Notes: a model not told the origin generated them from the letters alone. 64,000 bases of DNA from Streptomyces sp. LaPpAH-108 (GCF_000373625.1 NZ_KB891993.1:434001-498000); one strand, 5' to 3'. Positions 42,504-51,557 are shown, numbered from the stretch's first letter. Numbers and translations are program-made.

Positions 42504-43451
42504 TCACGCGGATTCGCCCGCGCAGCCCGTGCAGAAGGACAGGATCGCCGAGGTGAACGCCTCGGGCGCCTCCTCGGGCACATAGTGTCCGCACCCATCG
42601 ATCACGAGTTCCGTGACGTCGGAGGCGACATGTCGTACGTCCCGGGCGACGGCCGCGCCCCGGAAAGCCGCTCCCCCGACGGCCAGGACGGGCATCGGCA
42701 GAACGGCACGCGCCCGCGCCCGGTTCTGCCCGATCGTGGCGTCCAGGGCCCGGTAGTACTGGAAGCTGGCGTGCAGGGCTCCGGGCGCCCGGAGCGCGTC
42801 GACGTACACATCGACGACGTTCTTCGGCATCGCGGTGGGCGTGGCACCCTTCACGGCGAACTGGTCGCGGTAGTAGATGTCCTCGCGCCCCCTGACCAGC
42901 TCCTCATTGACGGAGGCAAGCCGGTTGAACATGAAATGCCAGGTGGCCTCGGCCTGACGGCTGTCGGCCGGAAGGGCCCCGGGGTCGTCGGAGATCCCGG
43001 GGAGGGCGGCCTCCATCAGCACGAGTCGCGTGACCCGGGACGGGTGGTCGGAGGCGAGCGCGTAGCTCAGCATCATGCCGACGTCATGACCGACCAGCCG
43101 GAAGCGGTCGTGCCCCAACACGCTCATGAGCCGGGCGAGATCGCCTGCCGCCGTGGCGCTGTCGTAGCCCGTCTCCGGCTTGTCGGAGCGTCCGACGCCT
43201 CGCGGGTCCACCGCGATCACCGAGAAGTGCTCCGCGAGCGGAAGCATCACCTTGCGCCACTGCCACCAGAACTGCGGCCACCCGCCCACCAGGAGCAGGG
43301 CAGGGCCCGAACCGCCCGTGACGGCGTGCAGGGTGATGTCACCGAGGTCGTAGCGGTGGCTGCGGAACCGGTCGAGGAATCCGTCCGGCAGGTCGGGCAA
43401 CGCCGTCACGGTGCCGAACCCGCTCACGGGCTCCGCTGGAACAGAAGTCAT
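42504..43451 (-). CDS. Alpha/beta hydrolase (epoxide hydrolase-like)
   Basis: A 315-residue hydrolase of the epoxide-hydrolase/dehalogenase branch. The oxyanion strand LLLVGGWPQFWWQW, VIAVDPRGVGRSDKP, and the nucleophile elbow GHDVG (aspartate as nucleophile) are clear, and the catalytic histidine is in DGCGHYVPEEAPE. The aspartate in place of serine favours an epoxide or haloalkane substrate. It is divergent from the CGNR regulator, with two matching palindromes in the gap, so expression is probably repressed until a xenobiotic-like inducer appears. Confidence 0.85.
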   Translation of the reverse strand: MTSVPAEPVSGFGTVTALPDLPDGFLDRFRSHRYDLGDITLHAVTGGSGPALLLVGGWPQFWWQWRKVMLPLAEHFSVIAVDPRGVGRSDKPETGYDSATAAGDLARLMSVLGHDRFRLVGHDVGMMLSYALASDHPSRVTRLVLMEAALPGISDDPGALPADSRQAEATWHFMFNRLASVNEELVRGREDIYYRDQFAVKGATPTAMPKNVVDVYVDALRAPGALHASFQYYRALDATIGQNRARARAVLPMPVLAVGGAAFRGAAVARDVRHVASDVTELVIDGCGHYVPEEAPEAFTSAILSFCTGCAGESA

Positions 43452-43460
43452 CGCTCCTCC

Positions 43461-43525
43461 AAGGAACCGGCTTAGGTGGTTCCTTCAACGTAACAGGATC
43501 CGCATGAACCAGCTAGGGTGGTTCA
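43461..43525. promoter_or_regulatory. Two operators GAACC-N9-GGTTC
   Basis: AAGGAACC at 43461-43468 pairs with GGTTCCTT at 43478-43485, and TGAACC at 43505-43510 pairs with GGTTCA at 43520-43525. Both have nine-base centres of similar sequence (GGCTTAGGT and AGCTAGGGT), and their centres are 42 bases apart, about four helical turns. They fill the gap between the hydrolase and the CGNR regulator. Confidence 0.8.
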
Positions 43526-43560
43526 CACGGTGGCCGACGGACGGCGGAGGAGGTACGGCG

Positions 43561-44148
43561 ATGGCGGACGGCGGGCGCGCGGATGTCGATTCCCAGCCCC
43601 TGTGCTTCCGCTTCACCAAGACGGCGAAAGCCCGCACCGACCGCACGCCGAAGGAACTGCTGCGCCGGCCCTCGGACCTCGCGGAATGGCTCGCCGCCGC
43701 AGGTCTGACCGAGGGTGGGCGACTGCCTGAGGTGGACGAGCAACTGCTGTGTGAGGCCAGGGAGTTGCGCGAGTCGATCTATCGCGCCGCACGATCCGTC
43801 GCCGACGGCCGACCGCTCACCGAGGCGGACCGCGACCGCATCAACGCCTGGGCCGCCCGCAACGACGCGTACCGCGCGCTCGACGACACCGGCGCCGTCT
43901 GGCGCTTCCCCGGCCCCTCACCGGCCCGGTCCGCCCTGGCGGTGCTGGCCGCCGACGCCGTCGACACGCTCGGGGGCGCCAGGTCCGGCACGATCAAGGT
44001 GTGTGCGGGGACCGGCTGCGTGGCGGTGTTCCTGGACACCACCCGCGGCCGTTCCCGCCGTTGGTGCTCGATGGGCACGTGCGGCAACCGTGCCAAGAAG
44101 GACGCGATGCGCGTACGGCACGAAACGGCGCCGTCACCCGGCACTTGA
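43561..44148 (+). CDS. ABATE-domain CGNR zinc-finger regulator
   Basis: A 195-residue putative stress-induced transcription regulator. The N-terminal ABATE-like sensor region (residues 12-140) is followed by the C-terminal zinc finger with Cys148, Cys153, Cys169 and Cys174 and the signature CGNR at 174-177. ATG 43561 is preceded by a near-perfect GGAGGAGGT seven bases away. Family members are almost unstudied; the two matched palindromes between this gene and the divergent hydrolase gene make a one-regulator/one-enzyme switch likely. Confidence 0.86.
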   Translation: MADGGRADVDSQPLCFRFTKTAKARTDRTPKELLRRPSDLAEWLAAAGLTEGGRLPEVDEQLLCEARELRESIYRAARSVADGRPLTEADRDRINAWAARNDAYRALDDTGAVWRFPGPSPARSALAVLAADAVDTLGGARSGTIKVCAGTGCVAVFLDTTRGRSRRWCSMGTCGNRAKKDAMRVRHETAPSPGT

Positions 44149-44319
44149 CCCCGAGAGGGGTCAGTGGTCCCTGTCGTCTCGCCGAAACCCACACAACCGA
44201 ACGGCTGATACCCGTTTGCCGCGAGGCTTCCAACAGAGTCCCACAGGTCCTACCGTAATCGCGCACCGCTGACACGAACATGCCGTCACCCGCGCACACG
44301 AGTCGGAGGACCGTGGACG

Positions 44320-46380
44320 ATGCGTCACCCCCACACGTACAGATCCCACAGATCCGGCGTCATAGCGGTCGGCGCACTCGCCGCCGCCCTGCTGGTGAGC
44401 ACGGCCGCGCTGACCGCGCCCGCTGCCGCAACTCCCGTACGGAGTAAGGCTGTCGCCTCGGACGACGGTCTCGCGCTCACCCCGCCCATGGGCTTCAACA
44501 ACTGGAACTCCACCCATTGCCGGGCCGAGTTCGACGAGAACATGGTCGAGGGCATCGCGGACCTGTTCGTCGACAAGGGCCTGAAGGACGCCGGTTATCA
44601 GTACGTCAACCTGGACGACTGCTGGGCACTGCCGAACCGGGACGCGAACGGGCAGTTGGTGCCCGATCCGGTCCGGTTCCCCCACGGAATCAAGGCCGTT
44701 GCCGACTACGTGCACGCCAAGGGCCTCAAGCTCGGCATCTACACCAGCGCGGGCACCAAGACCTGCGACACCACGGGCTTCCCCGGCGCGCTCGGCCACG
44801 AGGCCAGTGACGCACGGCAGTTCGCGGAGTGGGGCGTCGACTATCTCAAGTACGACAACTGCAACAACCAGGGCGTGGACGCGCGCCAGCGCTACCGCAC
44901 CATGCGCGACGCCCTCAGGGCCACCGGGCGCCCCATCGTCTACAGCATCTGCGAGTGGGGCGAGAACAAGCCCTGGGAGTGGGCGGGCGACGTCGGCCAG
45001 CTCTGGCGCACCACCGGCGACATCAGCGACAACTGGGGCTCGATGCTGTCGATCCTCAAGCAGAACCTGCCTCTCGCGCCCTACGCCGGTCCGGGCCACT
45101 GGAACGACCCCGACATGCTGGAGGTCGGCAACGGCGGCATGACGGACACCGAGTACCGCTCCCACTTCTCCCTCTGGGCGGTCATGGCCGCGCCGCTGCT
45201 CATCGGCACCGATCTGCGCACGGCGTCCCCGGAGACCCTGGACATCCTCGGCAACAAGGAGGTCATCGCGGTCGACCAGGACCCGCTGGGCCGCCAGGGC
45301 GCGGTCGTCTCGTCCGAGGGCGGCCGGTGGGTCGTCGCCAAGGAGATGGCGGACGGCAGCCGGACGGTGGCCCTCTTCAACGAGTCCGCGACCGCCCAGC
45401 ACATCGCCACCAGCGCCTCCGCCGTGGGCCTGCCCACGGCGCCCGGCTACACCCAGCGCGACCTCTGGCAGCACCGGAGCCTCAACACGGCGGGCACGAT
45501 CGCCGCGACCGTCCCGGCCCACGGCACGGTTCTGCTCAGCGTGTCGGCCGACGGCCACTGGGCTGCCCATCCCCCGGCTACCGAACTAGGCGTGGCCGAA
45601 CAGCCGTTGATCGAGGCAGCCACGCCGACGGCACTCACCACCACCCTGACCGACCTGGGGCGTACGACGGCCCACCAGGCGTCCGTGTCCCTGACGGGCC
45701 CCGAGGGCTGGGGAGTTCACGCCCTCTCCCCCACCCGCGCCGGAACGCTCGCACCGGGCAAGTCCCTGCGCACCCGTTGGCGCGTCACGGCCCCCGAGGG
45801 TACCCCCACCGGCTCCTACACTCTTTCCCTGCGGGCGAGTTACCGCTCGGCCACCGGAACACGCGTCACCGACGTGCTCCCGCTGACCGCCGCCGTGGTG
45901 GTACGGCCCCCGACCGGCACGTCGTATCTGAGCGACCTGCCCTGGATGTCGGCCACCGGCGGCTGGGGCCCGGTCGAGCGCGCCACCAGCAACGGAGAGA
46001 GCGCGGCGGGCGACGGCAACCCGCTCACGATCGGCTCGGTGACGTACGCCAAGGGTCTCGGCACCCACGCCCCCAGCGAGATCGCCTACTACACGGGCGG
46101 CCGGTGCGCGAAGGTCACCGCCGAGGTGGGCGTGGACGACGAGAAGGACACCAGGGGCACCGTCGCCTTCGAGATCTGGGCGGACGGCACGAAGACCGCT
46201 TCGACCGGCGTCCTCACCAATGCGATGCCCGCCCAGCCCCTCACCGCCGACGTCACCGGCGCCCAGGTGGTCCGCCTGGTCGTCACCGACGGCGGCGACG
46301 GCATCGACTCGGACCACGCGGACTGGGCGGACGCGCGCCTGACCTGCCGAGAGCGACACCTCACCGGGTCCTCCCGGTGA
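44320..46380 (+). CDS. Secreted GH27 alpha-galactosidase with NPCBM domain
   Basis: A 686-residue exported enzyme that releases terminal alpha-galactose. A signal peptide with a basic start and hydrophobic core ends near PAAATP (about residue 39). The GH27 barrel begins TPPMGFNNWNSTHC; the nucleophile is Asp179 in YLKYDNC and the acid/base Asp234 in TTGDISDNW, with WNDPDMLEVGN further on. A beta-sandwich (about 330-410) and an Ig-like NEW3-type region (about 430-530) precede a C-terminal NPCBM carbohydrate-binding domain (about 535-680). The 171-base upstream gap shows no clear operator. A strong terminator follows. Confidence 0.92.
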   Translation: MRHPHTYRSHRSGVIAVGALAAALLVSTAALTAPAAATPVRSKAVASDDGLALTPPMGFNNWNSTHCRAEFDENMVEGIADLFVDKGLKDAGYQYVNLDDCWALPNRDANGQLVPDPVRFPHGIKAVADYVHAKGLKLGIYTSAGTKTCDTTGFPGALGHEASDARQFAEWGVDYLKYDNCNNQGVDARQRYRTMRDALRATGRPIVYSICEWGENKPWEWAGDVGQLWRTTGDISDNWGSMLSILKQNLPLAPYAGPGHWNDPDMLEVGNGGMTDTEYRSHFSLWAVMAAPLLIGTDLRTASPETLDILGNKEVIAVDQDPLGRQGAVVSSEGGRWVVAKEMADGSRTVALFNESATAQHIATSASAVGLPTAPGYTQRDLWQHRSLNTAGTIAATVPAHGTVLLSVSADGHWAAHPPATELGVAEQPLIEAATPTALTTTLTDLGRTTAHQASVSLTGPEGWGVHALSPTRAGTLAPGKSLRTRWRVTAPEGTPTGSYTLSLRASYRSATGTRVTDVLPLTAAVVVRPPTGTSYLSDLPWMSATGGWGPVERATSNGESAAGDGNPLTIGSVTYAKGLGTHAPSEIAYYTGGRCAKVTAEVGVDDEKDTRGTVAFEIWADGTKTASTGVLTNAMPAQPLTADVTGAQVVRLVVTDGGDGIDSDHADWADARLTCRERHLTGSSR

Positions 46381-46424
46381 GTGAGCCACCCCTCCACCGC
46401 CCGTTCACGCGTCCCGGTGAACAC

Positions 46425-46467
46425 GAGCCGCCGCCCCCTGCCGCAGTCCGGCCGGGGGCGGCGGCTC
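46425..46467 (+). terminator. Terminator after alpha-galactosidase
   Basis: GAGCCGCCGCCCCC at 46425-46438 pairs perfectly with 46454-46467 around a 15-base loop, 45 bases after the stop. It may serve the convergent TetR gene as well. Confidence 0.85.
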
Positions 46468-46546
46468 AGCCATGCGGCACCTGATCATCGACGACAGGTC
46501 CGGCACCCTCACCTGTCCGCCGGGGCACGCTCGCCGCACACAGGAC

Positions 46547-47137
46547 TCACGAGCCCGGGACGAGGGCGGCCCCCAGTGCGGCGGCGGCGGCGAGTTCCTG
46601 ACGGGTGGCACCGGCCGCGGCCTCGACATTGAGCCCTTCGGCGGTGGCGACGACGATGCGCGCCAGAGCGGCGCAGTCGGTGCCGGGGGGCAGGTCGCCG
46701 TCGGCGAGGGCCTTCTCGAAGCGTTCCAGCAGGGCCTGGCGGGTGCCGGCGCGGTAGGTGGCGAGGAGTTCGACCACCTCGCGGTCCTCCTCGGCACAAG
46801 CCAGTCCGCCCTGGACGGTCATGCACCCGGCCGGCCGGTCGGGCAGGGTGGCGGCCTCGGCCGTCCCGGCCAGGAAGCGCAGCACGGCGGCGCGGGCGGT
46901 GGGTTCGGCCATCGCCTCGCTCAGATACCGGGCCCGTTCCTTCGAGTAACGCCGGAGGGCTTCCTCGAAGAGCGCGCGCTTGTTGCCGAACGCCGCGTAC
47001 AGGCTCGGCGGGTTGATGCCCATCGCGGAGGTGAGGTCGGCGACGGACGTGCTCGCGTACCCGCGTCGCCAGAACATCTCCATGGCGGTGTCCAATGCGG
47101 CGTCCCTGTCGAACGCGCGCCTGCGGCCTCGTGGCAT
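46547..47137 (-). CDS. TetR-family repressor of the SDR locus
   Basis: A 196-residue TetR-type regulator. It starts MPRGRRRAFDRDAALDTAME and the recognition region reads GYASTSVADLTSAMGINPPSLYAAFGNKRALF; the C-terminal part with GCMTVQGGLAC is common in the AcrR/YcdC-like group. ATG 47137 is preferred since AGGAGG lies six bases upstream; the in-frame ATG at 47143 abuts it. It is divergent from the SDR gene, with two copies of TAGCG(A/G)TCGCTA between them, so it probably represses both. Confidence 0.9.
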   Translation of the reverse strand: MPRGRRRAFDRDAALDTAMEMFWRRGYASTSVADLTSAMGINPPSLYAAFGNKRALFEEALRRYSKERARYLSEAMAEPTARAAVLRFLAGTAEAATLPDRPAGCMTVQGGLACAEEDREVVELLATYRAGTRQALLERFEKALADGDLPPGTDCAALARIVVATAEGLNVEAAAGATRQELAAAAALGAALVPGS

Positions 47138-47186
47138 GTCCATCCTCCTGCTTCCCGGTGTCCCCATTCTCCGGCTTGCTTTTTCT

Positions 47187-47231
47187 TAGCGGTCGCTACA
47201 TTGTAGACGGCGAGCACCTTAGCGATCGCTA
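47187..47231. promoter_or_regulatory. Paired TetR operators TAGCGRTCGCTA
   Basis: TAGCGGTCGCTA at 47187-47198 (one mismatch) and the perfect palindrome TAGCGATCGCTA at 47220-47231 share the longer context CTTAGCGRTCGCTACA and are 33 bases apart, about three helical turns on the same face. Confidence 0.85.
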
Positions 47232-47268
47232 CACAAATATGATCACCGCAGGAACGAGGAAACCGATC

Positions 47269-48012
47269 ATGGGCAAGCTGGACGGAAAGACCGCGGTCGT
47301 CACCGGCGGCACCAGCGGCATCGGACTGGCCACGGCGAGGCGGCTGGCAGCCGAGGGGGCACATGTCTTCATCACCGGCCGCCACCCTGAGGCCCTGGCC
47401 AAGGCCGAGGCGGAGATCGGGTCCAACGTGACCGGTGTGCCAGGTGACATCTCCGACCTGGACGACCTCGACCGGCTGTGGGACCGCGTCCGCACCGAGC
47501 GCGGCTCGGTCGACGTGATCGTCGCGAACGCCGCGTTCGTCGAGCTGGCCACCCTGGCCGAAGCCACGCCCGACCATTTCGACAAGACCTTCGGCACCAA
47601 CGCGCGGGGCACGTTCTTCACGGTGCAGAAGGCGCTGCCGCTGCTGAACGACGGCGGATCCGTGGTGCTGGTGTCCTCCACCGGGCACCTGCTCGGCGTC
47701 CCCCCGTACACCGCCTACTCGGCGACCAAGGCCGCCGTCCGGTCCTTCGCCCGGAGCTGGGCGGCGGAGCTCAAGGAGCGCGGTATCCGGGTCAACTCGG
47801 TCAGCCCCGGCCCGATCGACACGCCCATCTTCGAAGCCCAGGCCGGAAAGGACGCGGATGCCCTGCGTGAGCAGATGCGCGCCGCGATCCCGATGGACCG
47901 GCTGGGAAGTCCGGAGGAGGTGGCCGCCGCGGTGCTCTTCCTGGCAGGCGACGACTCCAGCTTCACCACCGGCGCCGACCTCCAGGTCGACGGCGGCCAG
48001 ACCCAGATCTGA
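47269..48012 (+). CDS. SDR-family oxidoreductase (TetR-controlled)
   Basis: A 247-residue short-chain dehydrogenase. The cofactor motif TGGTSGIG lies near residue 13, the NNAG position reads ANAA, and SSTGHLLG...YSATKAAV supplies the catalytic serine, tyrosine and lysine; the C-terminal end VDGGQTQI is typical. The substrate is unknown. ATG 47269 has GAGGAAA upstream. Its stop is followed in the same reading frame by the remains of a SnoaL-like gene, and its expression is probably controlled by the two palindromes upstream. Confidence 0.87.
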   Translation: MGKLDGKTAVVTGGTSGIGLATARRLAAEGAHVFITGRHPEALAKAEAEIGSNVTGVPGDISDLDDLDRLWDRVRTERGSVDVIVANAAFVELATLAEATPDHFDKTFGTNARGTFFTVQKALPLLNDGGSVVLVSSTGHLLGVPPYTAYSATKAAVRSFARSWAAELKERGIRVNSVSPGPIDTPIFEAQAGKDADALREQMRAAIPMDRLGSPEEVAAAVLFLAGDDSSFTTGADLQVDGGQTQI

Positions 48013-48294
48013 CCCCCGCTCCGGCCCGGCCCCGCCCGCCCTTCCGCCACAGACGGCTTCCCGGACTTCCAGCCCGAGATCCGGTGGCAGATCGCCAGCG
48101 GCCCCATGGTGACCACCTACAAGATCTACCGCGGCACCCACCGGGGCCCCGTCCTCGGAGTCGCGCCCACCGGCCGCAGCGTCGAATTCGAGACCGTCGA
48201 CGTCATGAAGGTGGAAAACGGCCGGATCACCGATCACTGGGGTGTCGGCAACCTCCTCAAGATGCTCACCCAGCTCGGCGCCGTCACCCTCTGA
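48013..48294 (+). pseudogene. Truncated SnoaL-like ester cyclase
   Basis: After the SDR stop the same frame stays open and from about 48050 reads FPDFQPEIRWQIASG, then YRGTHRGPVLGVAPTGRSV and VENGRITDHWGVGNLLKMLT: the second half of a SnoaL/NTF2-like polyketide cyclase (ester cyclase) domain. The first 50 or so residues, including the usual N-terminal helices, are missing, and the only internal ATG (48106) would give just 62 residues. A 5' deletion has joined this remnant to the SDR gene. It is therefore probably nonfunctional. Confidence 0.75.
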
Positions 48295-48335
48295 GCCCCC
48301 GGGCTCGACACTCCCGACAGAAGGAATCCTCACTC

Positions 48336-49070
48336 ATGTCCGACAGCCTCACCCTCACCGGCCAGAACGCCCTGGTGACCGGTGCCACCAGCGGCATCGG
48401 GGCGGCCATCGCCCGCAACCTCGCCGCTCAGGGCGCCCACGTCATCGTCGTGGGGCGCAATGCCGCACGCGGCGCCGCCGTCGTGGGCGAGATCACCGAC
48501 GCCGGTGGCAGCGCCCGGTTCGTGTCCGCCGACATCGGCGACCCCGCCGGCATCGAGGCACTGCGCAAGGAGGCCGGCGACGTCGACATCCTGGTCAACA
48601 ACGCCGGTCTCGCGATCTGGGGACCGACGCAGACCCTCACCGTCGAGGACCTCGACGCCACCTACGCCACCAACGTCCGCGGCCCCTTCCTCCTGGTCGC
48701 CGCGTTCGTCCCCGCCATGCTCACCAAGCGGAGCGGGGTGATCATCAACATCGGCAGCCTCGCCGCGACGATCGGCATCGCCGGTTCCTCCGCCTACGGC
48801 GCCAGCAAGGCCGCGCTCACCTCGCTCACCCGCGAGTGGGCCGCCGAGTTCAGCGGGCAGGGCATCCGCGTCAACACCGTCTCGCCCGGCCCCGTCGACA
48901 CCCCCATGGGCAGCCCCGACGTCCTCGACCAGCTCGCGGCCACCACCGCCGTGGGACGCGTCGCCCAGCCCGAGGAGATCGCCGAACTCGTCGGCTTCCT
49001 CGCCTCCGACCGGGCTGCCTACATCACCGGAACCACCGTCCACATCGACGGCGGGCGCACCGCCATCTGA
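48336..49070 (+). CDS. SDR-family oxidoreductase
   Basis: A 244-residue classical short-chain dehydrogenase. TGATSGIG at about 13-20, NNAG in ILVNNAGLAIWG, Ser in NIGSLAATIG, and YGASKAAL with the catalytic tyrosine and lysine are all present; it ends with VHIDGGRTAI. The ATG at 48336 follows AAGGAA. The sequence is only moderately similar to the SDR 300 bases upstream. It belongs to the same plus-strand transcript, downstream of the SnoaL remnant, and is closed by two hairpins. The substrate is unknown. Confidence 0.87.
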   Translation: MSDSLTLTGQNALVTGATSGIGAAIARNLAAQGAHVIVVGRNAARGAAVVGEITDAGGSARFVSADIGDPAGIEALRKEAGDVDILVNNAGLAIWGPTQTLTVEDLDATYATNVRGPFLLVAAFVPAMLTKRSGVIINIGSLAATIGIAGSSAYGASKAALTSLTREWAAEFSGQGIRVNTVSPGPVDTPMGSPDVLDQLAATTAVGRVAQPEEIAELVGFLASDRAAYITGTTVHIDGGRTAI

Positions 49071-49084
49071 ACCACCGTCCCCCT

Positions 49085-49111
49085 GCCCGGTCGCTGTGCG
49101 GACGACCGGGC
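49085..49111 (+). terminator. Terminator hairpin after the second SDR gene
   Basis: GCCCGGTCG at 49085-49093 pairs perfectly with CGACCGGGC at 49103-49111, starting 14 bases after the stop. Confidence 0.7.
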
Positions 49112-49130
49112 GGACCAGGGGACCGACCCG

Positions 49131-49166
49131 AGGCCGTGCCCCTGAAACCCTCCAGGGGCACGGCCT
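49131..49166. terminator. Second terminator hairpin
   Basis: AGGCCGTGCCCCTG at 49131-49144 pairs perfectly with 49153-49166 around an eight-base loop. It follows the first hairpin by 19 bases; the remaining 150 bases up to the ROK gene end show no feature. Confidence 0.8.
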
Positions 49167-49322
49167 TCCCTCGCTCGGCCGCACCACCGGTGACGTGTGG
49201 CAGGCTTGCCGCGCGCCCTCTCCGGGACGAAGTCGGTCCAGGGCAGCCCCGGCTGCCCGACCGCACACCGGGTCCGGAGGACACGCCACCCGGCCCCCGT
49301 ACGACGAAGGCCCTGCCGCTCC

Positions 49323-50279
49323 TCACACCCCCGCAGCCGCCGCCCCCGACCCCCGGCTCAACGCCGCTGCAGCCGCTCCCACCAGCCCCGCGTCCGTCCC
49401 CATCTGCGCGGGCGCGACCGTCAGCCGCTGGACGAAGGACAGCGTCGCGTAGCTCGCGAGCGCCTTCCGCAGCGGGGCGAAGAGGACGTCGCCCGCCTTG
49501 CCGACACCCCCGCCGATCACGGCGATGTCGATCTCGACGAGGGTCGCGGTGGCGGCGATTCCGGCGGCCAGGGCCTGGGCGGCGCGTTCGAAGGCGGCGG
49601 CGGCGACCGGGTCGCCCGCGCGGGCGGCGGCGGCCACGGCGACGGCGGAGGTGTCGCCGTCGGGGCCCGGCCGCCAGCCCTGTTCCAGGGCGCGGCGGGC
49701 GATGTTGGGGCCGCTGGACAGGCCCTCGACGCAGCCGCGCGAGCCGCACGGGCACAGTTCGCCGTCCAGGTCGACGCTGATGTGGCCGATGTGACCGGCG
49801 TTGCCGGTGGGGCCGGGGTGCAGTCGGCCGCCGAGGACCAGGCCGCCGCCGACGCCCGTCGAGACCACCATGCACAGCGCGTTGTCGTGGCCGCGCGCCG
49901 CGCCCTGCCAGTGTTCGGCGGCCGTGATGGCCACGCCGTCGCCGATCAGCTCCACCGGGAGGCCGCCGCCGGTCGCCGCGCGCACCCGTTCCACCAGCGG
50001 GAAGCCGCGCCAGCCCGGCACGTTGACGGGGCTGACGGTGCCCGCGGAGGCGTCCACCGGTCCGGCGCTGCCGATGCCGATGGCCTCGGCGCGGGACCAC
50101 AGCGGCGAGGCGGCCAGCTCGGCCAGCACCTCCTCGACCGCGTGCATAACCGTTTCACCGTCCTCGCGGGCGGGCGTGGCGCGCTGCGTACGCGTGTGGA
50201 TCCGGCCGTCGCCGTCCACCAGCGCGCCCGCGATCTTGGTGCCGCCGATGTCCAGCGCAGCCACGAGGTCGGTGTGCAT
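49323..50279 (-). CDS. ROK-family glucokinase-like sugar kinase
   Basis: A 318-residue ROK kinase without a DNA-binding domain. The phosphate loop ALDIGGTKIAGALVD is at the start, followed by the catalytic region ELIGDGVAITAAEHW, GVGGGLVLGG, and the zinc motif GHIGHISVDLDGELCPCGSR with its third cysteine just beyond. It should phosphorylate glucose or a related hexose. ATG 50279 gives the conserved start MHTDLVAALDIGG. It is divergent from a LacI-type regulator, with a perfect LacI-like operator in the gap. Confidence 0.88.
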   Translation of the reverse strand: MHTDLVAALDIGGTKIAGALVDGDGRIHTRTQRATPAREDGETVMHAVEEVLAELAASPLWSRAEAIGIGSAGPVDASAGTVSPVNVPGWRGFPLVERVRAATGGGLPVELIGDGVAITAAEHWQGAARGHDNALCMVVSTGVGGGLVLGGRLHPGPTGNAGHIGHISVDLDGELCPCGSRGCVEGLSSGPNIARRALEQGWRPGPDGDTSAVAVAAAARAGDPVAAAAFERAAQALAAGIAATATLVEIDIAVIGGGVGKAGDVLFAPLRKALASYATLSFVQRLTVAPAQMGTDAGLVGAAAAALSRGSGAAAAGV

Positions 50280-50391
50280 CAGTGTCAGGTCTCCCCGTCG
50301 AGCCGTGAGATGGAGCGAAGCCGGAAAACGCCCCCGACCGGTCACGACGGACCTGGACCGGGGACGGCGGTGGACAGTCTCTCGCGCACCT

Positions 50392-50403
50392 GACAACGTT
50401 GTC
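50392..50403. promoter_or_regulatory. LacI-family operator GACAACGTTGTC
   Basis: A perfect 12-base palindrome with the ACAACGTTGT core typical of LacI/GalR sites, followed by TATGCT at 50411-50416, which suits a -10 box for the regulator gene. Bound repressor would overlap the promoter and could also act on the divergent kinase gene. Confidence 0.75.
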
Positions 50404-50491
50404 CAGGCTCTATGCTCGACGCCACATGCTCGTACCGGCCCCGACCTGGGGCACCGGCCAGTGAAGACCACGGACGACAGGACAGCACATC

Positions 50492-51544
50492 GTGCCCGAG
50501 ACCACCCGCGGAGCAGAACGCGCCAACGGCACCGGCCGTTACGGCAACCGGCCCACCATGAAGGACGTGGCCGCGCGGGCCGGAGTGGGCCTCAAGACGG
50601 TCTCCCGCGTGGTCAACGGCGAGCCCGGGGTCACCCCGGACACCGAACGGCGCGTCCAGGAGGCCATCGAGGCGTTGGGCTTCCGGCGCAACGACAGCGC
50701 CCGGGTGCTGCGCAAGGGCCGTACGGCGAGCATCGGGCTGGTCCTGGAGGACCTCGCGGACCCGTTCTACGGCCCGCTCAGCCGCGCGGTCGAGGAGGTG
50801 GCCCGTGCCCACGGCGCCCTGCTGATCAACGGCTCCAGCGCCGAGGACCCGGAGCGGGAGCGGGAGTTGGCGCTCGCGCTGTGCGCGCGGCGGGTGGACG
50901 GGCTCGTGGTGATCCCGGCCGGGGACGACCACCGTTATCTGGAGCCGGAGATGCGGGCGGGCGTGGCCACCGTGTTCGTGGACCGTCCGGCCGGGCGCAT
51001 CGAGGCGGACGTGGTGCTCTCCGACAACTTCGGCGGCGCCCGGGACGGGGTGGCCCATCTGATCGCGCACGGGCACCGCAGGATCGGCTTCATCGGTGAC
51101 ATGCCGAACATCCACACGGCGGCGGAGCGGCTGCGCGGCTACCGGGCCGCCATGGAGGACGCGGGGATACCCGTCGAGGACGACTGGATGTCCCTCGGGG
51201 CGACCGATCCGGAGCGGGTGCGCCGCGCGGCGCAGGAGATGCTGACCGGTCCTTCGCCGGTGACCGCCGTCTTCACGGGCAACAACCGGGTGACCGTCAC
51301 CGTGATCCGGGTGCTGGCCGGGCACGCGCGCCCGGTCGCCCTGGTCGGGTTCGACGACTTCGAGCTGGCCGATCTGCTCCAGCCGGGGGTGACGGTCGTC
51401 GCGCAGGACTCGGCCGCGCTGGGGCGTACGGCGGCCGAGCGGCTGTTCCGGCAGTTGGACGGCGCGCTCGTGGCGCCCGAGCGGATCGAGCTGCCGACCC
51501 GGCTGATCGAGCGGGGCTCGGGCGAACTGCCCCCGGCCGACTGA
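50492..51544 (+). CDS. LacI-family transcriptional repressor
   Basis: A 350-residue LacI/GalR regulator. The helix-turn-helix and hinge lie at about 22-75 (MKDVAARAGVGLKTVSRVVNG, then VRRND-like FRRNDSARVLRKGRT), followed by the periplasmic-binding-like domain with IGLVLEDLADPFYG and VALVGFDDFELADLL. The GTG start gives a 22-residue basic leader; ATG 50558 would remove it. It probably controls itself and the divergent sugar kinase through the palindrome at 50392. Confidence 0.88.
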   Translation: MPETTRGAERANGTGRYGNRPTMKDVAARAGVGLKTVSRVVNGEPGVTPDTERRVQEAIEALGFRRNDSARVLRKGRTASIGLVLEDLADPFYGPLSRAVEEVARAHGALLINGSSAEDPERERELALALCARRVDGLVVIPAGDDHRYLEPEMRAGVATVFVDRPAGRIEADVVLSDNFGGARDGVAHLIAHGHRRIGFIGDMPNIHTAAERLRGYRAAMEDAGIPVEDDWMSLGATDPERVRRAAQEMLTGPSPVTAVFTGNNRVTVTVIRVLAGHARPVALVGFDDFELADLLQPGVTVVAQDSAALGRTAAERLFRQLDGALVAPERIELPTRLIERGSGELPPAD

Positions 51545-51557
51545 GGCTTGCGCGCGC

